From NCBI RefSeq assembly GCF_010093085.1, contig NZ_MSRC01000017.1, positions 1-64,000 on the forward strand: a stretch of DNA of 64,000 nt, read 5' to 3'. Origin of the DNA: Bacillus sp. SKDU12. GTDB lineage: Bacteria; Bacillota; Bacilli; Bacillales; Bacillaceae. The notes below the pieces were generated by a model. It saw nothing but the letters and a program-made list of their open reading frames with translations, was not told the origin of the DNA and did no database searches. Shown here one piece after another: positions 25,869 to 33,756 of this stretch (its first letter is position 1; each line of letters opens with the position of its first letter). Both the position numbers and the translations under genes were made by a program.

Positions 25869-26612
25869 ATGGCGAAAAAAAAGATTATAATGATTACTGG
25901 GGCAAATAGCGGAATTGGTTTTGCGGCGGTACAGCAATTTCTAGCAGACGGCTTTCGGGTCGTTGGAGTAGATATTCAAACGAATAAAATGTCAGAATTT
26001 ATAGTCAACAATGATTTTCACATGGAAGAAGCAGACTTGTCTGATGTCCAGCAGGCGGAATCCTTGCTGCCAAAGCTTGAACAAAGCCGATTGATTCCTG
26101 ACATCTTAATGAATGCAGCAGGAATAAGGGAAATCACCCCTGTTCTTGAATTATCAGCAGATGCATTCAAAAAGGTGATAGACATTAATCTCACGGCAGC
26201 TTTTATTCTTTCACGAGATGCGGCAAGGCTATGGTCTAAGCTGGGAATACGAGGCTGTGTGATCAACATCGCCTCTGTGTCCGGGCTGATGGCAGAGCCT
26301 GCTCGGGCTGCCTATGTGTCTTCCAAGCATGCGGTTATCGGATTGACAAAGCAGCTTGCTATGGAATTCGGATCAATGGGAATCAGGGTGAATAGCATTT
26401 CGCCGGGCGTGATCCAGACAGAATTAACGGAAGCGTATTTTCAAGACGAAGAAATGGTTCAGCTGATTAAAGATAACCATGCCCTGCATACGTGGGGGCA
26501 ACCGAGTGATGTCGTTTCCTGTATGAAGTATTTGGCTTCTGATGAGGCGCACTTTATTACAGGTTCAAACTTTGTCATAGACGGAGGCTGGACGGCTGGC
26601 AAGAAACTATAA
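25869..26612 (+). CDS. short-chain dehydrogenase, putative 4-hydroxyisoleucine dehydrogenase, 247 aa
   Basis: Classical SDR: TGANSGIG (10-17), Asp35 after strand 2 (VVGVDIQ, suggests NAD), NAAG (82-85), serine in NIASVSG, Tyr149 and Lys153 in YVSSK, PGVIQTEL, and the C-terminal FVIDGGW. In B. thuringiensis a dehydrogenase encoded with ido oxidises 4-hydroxyisoleucine to 2-amino-3-methyl-4-ketopentanoate (AMKP); this gene is placed to do the same. That function is inference from context. Divergent from the dioxygenase, 167 bases away, followed 65 bases on by the exporter gene. Confidence 0.88.
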   Translation: MAKKKIIMITGANSGIGFAAVQQFLADGFRVVGVDIQTNKMSEFIVNNDFHMEEADLSDVQQAESLLPKLEQSRLIPDILMNAAGIREITPVLELSADAFKKVIDINLTAAFILSRDAARLWSKLGIRGCVINIASVSGLMAEPARAAYVSSKHAVIGLTKQLAMEFGSMGIRVNSISPGVIQTELTEAYFQDEEMVQLIKDNHALHTWGQPSDVVSCMKYLASDEAHFITGSNFVIDGGWTAGKKL

Positions 26613-26616
26613 AAAA

Positions 26617-26647
26617 GGAAAAGCACCTTGCAGTGGGGTGCTTTTCC
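26617..26647. terminator. intercistronic hairpin between dehydrogenase and exporter
   Basis: GGAAAAGCACC (26617-26627) and GGTGCTTTTCC (26637-26647) are perfect complements with a 9-base loop. No T-run follows on the plus strand but six T follow on the minus strand, so it could stop antisense transcription or act as an mRNA processing or stability element on the plus strand. Confidence 0.6.
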
Positions 26648-26677
26648 CTATACATAACTGGAGGTAGAATACGCTTG

Positions 26678-27601
26678 ATGCAGCAAGATCTCTTAATGGC
26701 ACAAAAACAAAAATCAACAGCCGTACTGAAAATGGTCATCTCCATGGTGATTTTCGGTTCAATCGGCTTTTTCTCAGAGCATACCAATCTGCCGTCATTT
26801 GAACTGGTATTTGTCCGCTGCCTTTGCGCGACGCTATTTTTAAGCTTCTGCTGGCTGGCGTCCGGTCAGTATAAAACCGAAAAGTGGAGCAAGAGGGATG
26901 TGCTGCAAACATTGGCATGCGGTTTCTTTCTTGTATTCAACTGGGTGTTTTTATTTAAGTCTTTTGAAGAAACATCTGTTACGATTGCCATCTCTGTTTA
27001 TCACCTTGCGCCGGTGCTTGTCCTTCTTCTGGGGAGCATCATCTACAGAGAGAGATTACATGTCATTTCCGTCAGCTCCATTGTCATCTGTTTTCTAGGA
27101 ACGGCGCTGATTTCCGGAATTAACGGCAGTACTTCATTTACACAGCTGATGGGGTCAGGAATCATTTGGGCAGTTCTCGCCGCACTGTTTTATGCGTTCA
27201 CTACTTTATTAGGGAAAGGCATTCAAAACCTCAGCCCTTACACGACCACATTTTTGCAAACCGGTTTAGGGGTTGTTATCCTGATTCCGTTTATTCACTT
27301 CGGCACTTTTGCTGATCTGTCTCAAGGAAACTGGATCATGGTGGTATCTACCGGTATCATTCATACAGGTATTGTGTATTTGCTGTTTTTTGACAGTTTG
27401 CGATTTTTATCAACGAAATTTATTTCAATCATTGTCTTCCTTGACCCAGCTGTCGCAATTGTACTCGATACCGTCTTAACAGGCTTTCGCCCAGACCTCT
27501 ATCAAACACTTGGCATTGTAATGATCTTTGCGGGCATGGCTTTGACGCTTGTCAGAAGACAGGGGAAAGTGGAAGTTATGGCTGAAGATTCTCAAATGTA
27601 G
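26678..27601 (+). CDS. yxxF: EamA/DMT-family exporter (YxxF-like), 307 aa
   Basis: Ten membrane helices in two EamA repeats (first from VLKMVISMVIFGSIGFFSEH; second from MGSGIIWAVLAALFYAFTTLLGKG), with the FLDPAVAIVLDTVLTGFRP motif near the end. Related to RhtA-type amino-acid exporters; in B. thuringiensis an rhtA gene accompanies ido. Start ATG at 26678 (TTG at 26675 also possible) behind GGAGG. In 168 an EamA gene yxxF lies near yxiE, so this gene may be the conserved member of the cluster. Substrate not shown by sequence. Confidence 0.88.
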   Translation: MQQDLLMAQKQKSTAVLKMVISMVIFGSIGFFSEHTNLPSFELVFVRCLCATLFLSFCWLASGQYKTEKWSKRDVLQTLACGFFLVFNWVFLFKSFEETSVTIAISVYHLAPVLVLLLGSIIYRERLHVISVSSIVICFLGTALISGINGSTSFTQLMGSGIIWAVLAALFYAFTTLLGKGIQNLSPYTTTFLQTGLGVVILIPFIHFGTFADLSQGNWIMVVSTGIIHTGIVYLLFFDSLRFLSTKFISIIVFLDPAVAIVLDTVLTGFRPDLYQTLGIVMIFAGMALTLVRRQGKVEVMAEDSQM

Positions 27602-27752
27602 ATTTTATGAAAGAATATCGAAGCAGCTGTTGGATACAGCTGCTTTTTTATGTCTGAACGTTCTTTCGGTATAATCAAGGATATATCACTAGCAGAACAG
27701 GTAATAGTTAAAGCATTGGTCTATCATCATTGTGTGTGTGAGGAATTACATA

Positions 27753-28130
27753 ATGAAAAAGAAATTGATCATGACATTTACGGCTTTTGTTATTGCCCTT
27801 GATAAGTATTCCAGACATTTATATTGCTGGTAACAAAACTTAAGCTAAAAATTGGATGCGAAAAGAAAGTATTTGGACGACCTACTACCATTCAGGTTCA
27901 TTTAAAAACTATACATATTCACCAACATTTCAGATTTGGCACTCAGGCCAAGGGACAAATGCAAGCATTACTGCCAAAGAATCTGGAAGCGGGAAAATAA
28001 AAGCCGAGATGCAACAGAAGACAAGGCATACTAACTTGAGCTACAGCAAAGCATCTAAGAGCTATAAAACAAAATACAGGTTTAAATGTAGTAACCCAGG
28101 AACTAAAAAACGATTCTGTATACATTCTCT
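27753..28130 (+). pseudogene. decayed gene for a small secreted protein
   Basis: ATG at 27753 with GAGGA upstream opens a signal-peptide-like start (MKKKLIMTFTAFVIAL) that ends after 27 codons. A frame change gives ISIPDIYIAGNKT, a stop, and then a second open stretch (WTTYYHSGSFKNYTYSPTFQ, QIWHSGQGTNASITAKESGS, LSYSKASKSYKTKYRF). The pieces fit one exported protein of ~120 residues broken by frameshift and stop. Lies where 168 has wapA and its satellite genes. Identity unknown. Confidence 0.45.
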
Positions 28131-28157
28131 TCTCTTTATTAATCGTTTTATGACTAA

Positions 28158-28192
28158 GCAAGCCCCAGCCTTCACTCAAGGTTGGGGTTTCT
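28158..28192. terminator. inverted repeat, possible terminator
   Basis: AAGCCCCAGCCTT and AAGGTTGGGGTTT (one G-T pair) around a 5-base loop. It may end the decayed gene or the small minus-strand frame. Confidence 0.5.
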
Positions 28193-28324
28193 GCGCTTGA
28201 CTCGCCAAATTCTAAAGACAGAGGCTGTGTAAGTGAGGATAGCCGGGATAGTAATGGCGATGAGAAAGATAAAAAGGATGTGAATGGTGTTATTAAGTAT
28301 GGAAGCTTCATCAGAAATAAGCAT
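28172..28324 (-). CDS. possible 50-aa membrane peptide
   Basis: MLISDEASILNNTIHILFIF, then LIAITIPAILTYTASVFRIW and RVKRRNPNLE: an acidic start, one long hydrophobic helix and a basic end, a proper single-pass topology. AGGAG lies almost against the ATG, so initiation is doubtful, and the 5' part may be lost. Its stop codon lies in the loop of the hairpin just downstream. Low confidence; it could be a remnant of the wapA-satellite region. Confidence 0.3.
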   Translation of the reverse strand: MLISDEASILNNTIHILFIFLIAITIPAILTYTASVFRIWRVKRRNPNLE

Positions 28325-28329
28325 ACTCC

Positions 28330-28700
28330 TGATGATAGTGACGCAGTAAGACAGAGCATAAACAATGTGATATAGCGAAGGTTATATTCACTTTGTTTAT
28401 ATTTATCAATCATGGTTGAACGGTCGGAGTAAATCGGCTTCGTTCCGCCTACAGTTGTTATAAAAAGAAAACTGCCGAGTATGCATTTTTCATAGGATGG
28501 TGCGCTTGGCTTTAGCCAAGAGAAAAAACACACCACATTAACTTGAGTGTTTTCAGCTCAGTACCCTTTACATTGAACGCTCCGGACAATCCCTTGCGTT
28601 ATATGGCCAGAGATAAGCTGTATCCAACCACCCGGAAATCGCACTAATGCGACATTGCTGGTTTTACTGCATCATTTTTCGACAAAACACATATGCCTTC
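28330..28700. other. gene-free spacer before dbpA
   Basis: No supported gene. The last ~60 bases should hold the dbpA promoter. The span corresponds to the end of the wapA-yxiM block of 168, which is missing. Confidence 0.45.
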
Positions 28701-28748
28701 GCCAATTAGAGTATAATGAGAACATCTGCAAGAGACAGGAGTTTATAC

Positions 28749-30188
28749 ATGAGTCATTTTAAAAACTATCAAATCAGTCATGACATTTTACGAGCATTAG
28801 AAGGATTGGGATATACAGAACCGACGAAGGTACAGCAGAGCGTGATTCCGGCTGCCCTTGAACGAAAGGATCTTGTCGTCAAATCACAGACGGGAAGCGG
28901 GAAAACAGCTTCATTCGGGATTCCCCTCTGTGAGCTGGCGGATTGGGATGAAAACAAGCCGCAGGCGCTGATCCTGACACCGACCCGTGAGCTGGCGGTG
29001 CAAGTAAAAGAGGATATTACGAACATCGGACGATTCAAACGGATCAAAGCGACAGCCGTGTTTGGGAAATCATCCTTTGATAAACAAAAGGCTGAGCTTA
29101 AGCAAAAAAGCCATATTGTTGTCGGCACACCGGGGCGTGTCTTAGATCATATCGAAAAGGGCACACTGCCGTTAGACCGTCTCTCCTATTTGGTTATTGA
29201 TGAAGCGGATGAGATGCTGAATATGGGCTTCATCGAGCAGGTGGAGGCGATTATCAAGCATCTGCCGACTGAGCGTACGACGATGCTGTTTTCAGCGACG
29301 CTGCCGGAGGATATTGAGAAGCTGAGCCGTCAATATATGCAAAATCCGGAGCATATTGAAATCAAAGCGGCAGGACTAACCACAAAGAATATTGAACATG
29401 CGGTGATTCAAGTAAGAGAAGAGAATAAGCTTGCTTTGCTGAAAGATGTGCTGATGACCGAAAATCCCGACAGCTGCATCATTTTCTGCAGGACGAAAGA
29501 GCATGTCAACCAGCTGACCGATGAATTGGATGACTTAGGCTATCCATGCGATAAAATTCATGGCGGAATGATTCAGGAAGATCGGTTTGACGTCATGAAT
29601 GAATTTAAACGGGGCGATTACCGGTACCTAGTCGCGACAGACGTCGCCGCGCGCGGGATTGATATTGAAAATATCTCCCTTGTCATCAACTACGACCTGC
29701 CGCTCGAAAAGGAAAGCTACGTCCACCGCACGGGCCGGACGGGGCGTGCAGGGAATAAAGGGAAGGCCATTTCGTTTGTCACCGCGTTCGAAAAACGGTT
29801 TTTAGCCGACATTGAAGAATATATCGGCTTTGACATTCAAAAAATAGAAGCGCCTTCTCAAGAGGAAGTGGCAAAGAAGAAACCTGATTTTCTATCTAAA
29901 TTAAATGATCGTCCGGACATCAAAAAGGACAAAAGCGAAGAGCTGAATAAAGACATTATGAAGCTGTATTTTAACGGCGGAAAGAAAAAGAAAATCAGAG
30001 CGGTTGATTTTGTAGGAACGATTGCCAAAATTGACGGCGTGTCAGCTGATGATATCGGTATCATCACGATTATGGATAACGCCTCTTATGTGGAGATTTT
30101 AAATGGTAAAGGCCCTCATGTTCTTAAGGTGATGAAGGACACAACCGTTAAAGGGAAAAAGCTCAAGGTGAATAAAGCGAATAAATGA
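28749..30188 (+). CDS. dbpA: DEAD-box RNA helicase DbpA (YxiN), 479 aa
   Basis: ATP-dependent RNA helicase of 23S rRNA maturation. Motif Q ([14 protein letters not shown]), I (SQTGSGKT), Ia (PTRELAVQ), II (DEAD), III (SAT), IV (IIFCRT), V ([10 protein letters not shown]), VI (HRTGRTGR). The C-terminal DbpA-type RNA-binding domain (residues ~404-479, [20 protein letters not shown]) binds hairpin 92 of 23S rRNA. The ATG at 28749 gives the 479 residues of B. subtilis YxiN; an earlier frame start at 28716 has no ribosome site. Confidence 0.96.
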   Translation: MSHFKNYQISHDILRALEGLGYTEPTKVQQSVIPAALERKDLVVKSQTGSGKTASFGIPLCELADWDENKPQALILTPTRELAVQVKEDITNIGRFKRIKATAVFGKSSFDKQKAELKQKSHIVVGTPGRVLDHIEKGTLPLDRLSYLVIDEADEMLNMGFIEQVEAIIKHLPTERTTMLFSATLPEDIEKLSRQYMQNPEHIEIKAAGLTTKNIEHAVIQVREENKLALLKDVLMTENPDSCIIFCRTKEHVNQLTDELDDLGYPCDKIHGGMIQEDRFDVMNEFKRGDYRYLVATDVAARGIDIENISLVINYDLPLEKESYVHRTGRTGRAGNKGKAISFVTAFEKRFLADIEEYIGFDIQKIEAPSQEEVAKKKPDFLSKLNDRPDIKKDKSEELNKDIMKLYFNGGKKKKIRAVDFVGTIAKIDGVSADDIGIITIMDNASYVEILNGKGPHVLKVMKDTTVKGKKLKVNKANK

Positions 30189-30193
30189 TGAAG

Positions 30194-30231
30194 TGACCTG
30201 CTCCCTCTTAAAGGGGCAGGTCATTTTTCTG
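30194..30231. terminator. bidirectional terminator overlapping the yxiO end
   Basis: GACCTGCTCC and GGGGCAGGTC stem followed by ATTTTT. Part of the stem is made by the last codons of yxiO. Confidence 0.85.
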
Positions 30232-31494
30232 CCGGCTGACATCGGCGCTGGCCTCTTCGGGAACAAACGCGAGAATCACAATTCCGATTACAAATAGCAC
30301 AATCAGGCTGAACACCGCAGTCGAGGATTTTCCGGTCATCTGGGCGGTAACGGCAATAAGCAGCGGCCCCATAATCGAGGCGAATTTTCCGAAAATGTTG
30401 TAGAAGCCGAAGAATTCATTGGCGTGGCGCTTAGGCACAAGCTTGGCGAAATAAGAACGGCTTAGGGCTTGAATGCCGCCCTGCGAGGTAGCGACAAGCA
30501 TAGCCAGTATCCAGAAATCCAGTGTTGTCTCCAGAAAATAAGCGTATACGCAGACAATCATATAAATGACGATCCCGACGTACAGCATTGTCTTCCCTGT
30601 AAAGCGTTCTGCCAGTTTTCCGTAGACAATGGAAAACGGCGCGGCGACGACCTGAGTGACAAACAGGATAATCAGGAGGCTTGAGGGGCTGATCCCTAAA
30701 TCAGATCCGTAGGATGTCGACATCGTAATGATCGTGCCGACTCCGTCGATATAAAAGAAATAAGCAAGCAAAAAGAGGAACAGCGCCCGGTACTGTCTGA
30801 TCCGCTTCATCGTTTGGCCGAGCCGCTTAAAGCTGTTGATAACGATACGGGGTTCTCTTTTGATGGAATAGCGCTGATGGACATGCTTCAGCATCGGGAT
30901 GGTGAACAGACCCCACCAGGCAGCTGTTATGAAAAAGGCGAGCCGACTTGCGGCCGGTACAGACAACGAAATTATCTCTGCTTGAGCGAGCAGGATGACA
31001 GCGATGCTGATGATAAATGGAATGGTGCTTCCGATGTAGCCTAAGCCAAAGCCCTGTGCCGAAACGAGATTCATGCGTTTTTCTGACGTAACATCAACAA
31101 GAAAGGCATCATAAAACACGTTGGCGCCGGAAAAGCCGATAGCTGATATCGTATAAAACAGCAATAAAAGCAGCCAATGTTCACTCGGGATAAAGGCAAG
31201 CAGCGCAGTGCTGGCGACACCGACAGACACAAAGAAACCGAAGAACCGTTTTTTGCACCCCTCATAGTCGGCGATCGTGCCTAAAATCGGTCCGAGCATG
31301 GCGAGAATAAATGTCGACATCGCAATAGTATAGCCTAAATAGGCAGTTGATTGAGCGGCGCCGACACCGCTTTCCGAAGCCGCTGATTTATAAAACAACG
31401 GAAACACCGCGGTGGTCACGACAATCGAGTAGGCGGAATTTGCCCAGTCATATAACATCCAGCTGTTTTCTTGTTTCGTAAAACGCTTCATCAT
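30208..31494 (-). CDS. yxiO: MFS permease YxiO, 428 aa
   Basis: Twelve-helix transporter of the Atg22/UMF1-like MFS branch: N-terminal SWMLYDWANSAYSIVVTTAVFPLFY is the family hallmark; GPILGTIADYEGCKKRFF and later TSQGGIQALSRSYFAKLVP follow. Substrate unknown. Convergent with dbpA, sharing its terminator, and divergent from the lipoprotein gene. Same neighbour order as 168. Confidence 0.9.
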   Translation of the reverse strand: MMKRFTKQENSWMLYDWANSAYSIVVTTAVFPLFYKSAASESGVGAAQSTAYLGYTIAMSTFILAMLGPILGTIADYEGCKKRFFGFFVSVGVASTALLAFIPSEHWLLLLLFYTISAIGFSGANVFYDAFLVDVTSEKRMNLVSAQGFGLGYIGSTIPFIISIAVILLAQAEIISLSVPAASRLAFFITAAWWGLFTIPMLKHVHQRYSIKREPRIVINSFKRLGQTMKRIRQYRALFLFLLAYFFYIDGVGTIITMSTSYGSDLGISPSSLLIILFVTQVVAAPFSIVYGKLAERFTGKTMLYVGIVIYMIVCVYAYFLETTLDFWILAMLVATSQGGIQALSRSYFAKLVPKRHANEFFGFYNIFGKFASIMGPLLIAVTAQMTGKSSTAVFSLIVLFVIGIVILAFVPEEASADVSRQKNDLPL

Positions 31495-31697
31495 CAGAGC
31501 CCCTCTCCGGAAACGATACTACCATTGTACGAGGATCAATTATGAAAAGAATGAAATGCACGTTAATTTTACAAACTGTTTATGTGTTGGCTGTTAAATC
31601 ATACTTTTGATTTATTGATGGGTACCGGAATATCTGGTACCATTTCACTATATTTTCCGCATTTTCCAGAAGAGATTCAGCAGAGAGGAGATAGAGC

Positions 31698-32378
31698 ATG
31701 AGGCGAATAGGCTTGTATATAAGCCTGCTGGTCACAGTTCTTGTGATGAGCGCATGCGAAAGTGATGGCGAGGCTCAGACGTTTGCAGATTGCGGCCAAA
31801 AGACAGTAAAATATACCGCAGCGAAACCGATGAGCAATAAGAATAATCAGGAGTTCAAAATTCTCACGAGCGATATGCAGCTGGCGATTGTATTCAGTGC
31901 CATGATACGTGTAAGCGAAGCATTTGATTATGGAATCGGCAATCCTGAATATTTCGTGCGGAGCAGCATGACTGAAGAAGCAGCAAACAAGGCAAAGGAG
32001 AACCTTGAATCGATTCAACTCGAAAACAAATCGCTAAAAAGACAAAACAGTGAGGCAATCGCTTTGCTTAAAAAAACCCGAAACCAAGAAATGAGCCGCG
32101 CTGAAATGCAGCAGCTGAAAGATAATCGAGATGCCTTTTTTGAGGTGTCTGACAGTATGATGACGCTCATCAGCCAGGTCACAACGAAAAACGCGAAGCA
32201 GACGAGACAGCAGCTGGATCAGCTGAAAAAACAATATACGCAATATAGCGCCGAAAGTGTGAAAATCATGAACAGTATTGTTAAGAAGCAGGGAGCTGAC
32301 AAGGCATCATTTAAACGCCATTTGGAGACGCTGCTTCAAAAACAGCCCGGGCAGCCGGTGCTAAATGAATTGTATTGA
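31698..32378 (+). CDS. lipoprotein, 226 aa
   Basis: Signal peptide MRRIGLYISLLVTVLV with lipobox MSAC (Cys ~20). After a short Cys-containing stretch (TFADCGQKTVKYTA) the protein is helical with coiled-coil segments (NLESIQLENKSLKRQNSEAI; TKNAKQTRQQLDQLKKQYTQ). It resembles surface lipoproteins of unknown role that sit beside yxiO in this group. Divergent from yxiO; ribosome site GAGAGGAG. Confidence 0.82.
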   Translation: MRRIGLYISLLVTVLVMSACESDGEAQTFADCGQKTVKYTAAKPMSNKNNQEFKILTSDMQLAIVFSAMIRVSEAFDYGIGNPEYFVRSSMTEEAANKAKENLESIQLENKSLKRQNSEAIALLKKTRNQEMSRAEMQQLKDNRDAFFEVSDSMMTLISQVTTKNAKQTRQQLDQLKKQYTQYSAESVKIMNSIVKKQGADKASFKRHLETLLQKQPGQPVLNELY

Positions 32379-32830
32379 CCATTCCCGTCTTTCCCGGATG
32401 ATATTGGCTGACACCAAAAGAATGTACAAAGGGCATTCTCCACTCATCACCATAGAAAACGGGCTTGGCGCTTTTAAACAGCTAGAAGTGAGCCATTGAC
32501 TTGATTTCCTTACGTCAGCCGAGATGAATTTGTGACTGTAAATTATTTTTTTTGCAACATCGCAAGATATCCCTTGATCATATTTCTTTTAGCCTTAGCG
32601 AGTAGACTTTTATATTGAATAGACTCTTTGACTGGTAGTACATCGATTCATTTTCCTTCTCTTTTGTTAAAACCGCCGTGTTGAAGAAGGGATACCAAAC
32701 ATGTTCCCTAGAATTCGATCCGCCTCATTACCTTTATGTTTAAAAAAGCTGAGTCTAATTTACTTTTTAAGCTGAAAATGATAGTAACAGGGTTCTAGTA
32801 AGTACAAGTCGTTATTATCATTATTTTGAC
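32379..32830. other. gene-free region where licT would be expected
   Basis: About 450 bases between the lipoprotein and bglS. In 168 licT (antiterminator, 277 residues) lies directly before bglS. I find no LicT coding trace, no RAT-like antiterminator stem and no terminator with T-run near bglS. The sequence is AT-rich without open frames. Confidence 0.6.
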
Positions 32831-32856
32831 TGATGTTCCCTTTTAAAAGAATCATG

Positions 32857-32882
32857 TATGATCATTTAGGAAAACGCTTTCA
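32857..32882 (+). promoter_or_regulatory. bglS -10 region and cre site at the start point
   Basis: TATGAT (32857-32862) is a good -10; the -35 is weak. GGAAAACGCTTTCA (32869-32882) matches the cre consensus TGWAANCGNTNWCA at all but the first base and would overlap the transcription start, a position for CcpA repression. The ribosome site follows at once, so no room is left for an antiterminator leader. Confidence 0.65.
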
Positions 32883-32901
32883 AACAAAGGGGGATGCCAA
32901 C

Positions 32902-33633
32902 ATGTCTTATCGTATGAAACGAGTGTTGTTGCTTCTTGTCACTGGATTGTTTCTAAGTTTGTCTGCAGTCACTTCTACTGCCTCGGCTCAAACAGGCGGA
33001 TCGTTTTATGACCCTTTTAACAGCTATAACTCTGGTTTATGGCAAAAAGCAAATGGTTATTCGAATGGGGATATGTTCAACTGCACTTGGCGTGCAAATA
33101 ACGTATCAATGACGTCAGCAGGTGAACTGCGTTTGGCATTGACAAGTCCGTCTTATAACAAGTTTGACTGCGGGGAAAACCGCTCAGTTCAAACATATGG
33201 CTATGGGCTTTATGAAGTCAGGATGAAACCAGCAAAAAATGTAGGGATCGTTTCTTCGTTCTTCACTTACACAGGTCCAACGGATGGAACTCCTTGGGAT
33301 GAGATTGATATCGAATTTTTAGGAAAAGACACAACAAAGGTCCAATTTAACTATTATACGAATGGTGCAGGAAACCATGAGAAGCTTGTGGATCTCGGAT
33401 TTGATGCTGCCAACTCCTATCATACGTATGCATTTGATTGGCAGCCAAACTCTATTAAATGGTACGTCGATGGACAATTAAAGCATACCGCGACAAGCCA
33501 AATTCCGACTACGCCAGGAAAGATCATGATGAACTTGTGGAATGGTACAGGTGTCGATGACTGGCTCGGTTCCTACAATGGAGTAACACCGCTATACGCT
33601 CATTATGACTGGGTACGTTATACAAAAAAATAA
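32902..33633 (+). CDS. bglS: secreted endo-beta-1,3-1,4-glucanase (lichenase) BglS, 243 aa
   Basis: GH16 enzyme hydrolysing mixed-linkage beta-glucan and lichenan. Sec signal peptide with cleavage after SASA (29/30), mature start QTGGSFYDPF. Active-site motif DEIDIEFLG: nucleophile Glu134, Asp136, acid/base Glu138. Disulfide pair near Cys61 and Cys90. AAAGGGGG before the ATG at 32902 fixes the start. Normally antiterminated by LicT; that gene and its RNA target appear missing here, but a cre site remains. Confidence 0.97.
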   Translation: MSYRMKRVLLLLVTGLFLSLSAVTSTASAQTGGSFYDPFNSYNSGLWQKANGYSNGDMFNCTWRANNVSMTSAGELRLALTSPSYNKFDCGENRSVQTYGYGLYEVRMKPAKNVGIVSSFFTYTGPTDGTPWDEIDIEFLGKDTTKVQFNYYTNGAGNHEKLVDLGFDAANSYHTYAFDWQPNSIKWYVDGQLKHTATSQIPTTPGKIMMNLWNGTGVDDWLGSYNGVTPLYAHYDWVRYTKK

Positions 33634-33645
33634 TATTAAATGTGA

Positions 33646-33682
33646 TAAGAGCCTGCTGCCTCAATATAGCCAGGCTCTTTCT
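33646..33682 (+). terminator. terminator of bglS
   Basis: AGAGCCTG and CAGGCTCT stem followed by TTCTTT. Confidence 0.75.
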
Positions 33683-33756
33683 TTGTGACCCTTATGCTGC
33701 CACTTTACTCATTGTAGATTGATACAGTACAAGAGGATTTCCACCGGCGTTTTATT

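Noticed and set aside
27943..28536. 197-aa minus-strand Ser/Leu-rich frame
   Set aside because: Lacks a ribosome site and shows no coherent domain; a different frame in the same DNA gives a better single-helix peptide.
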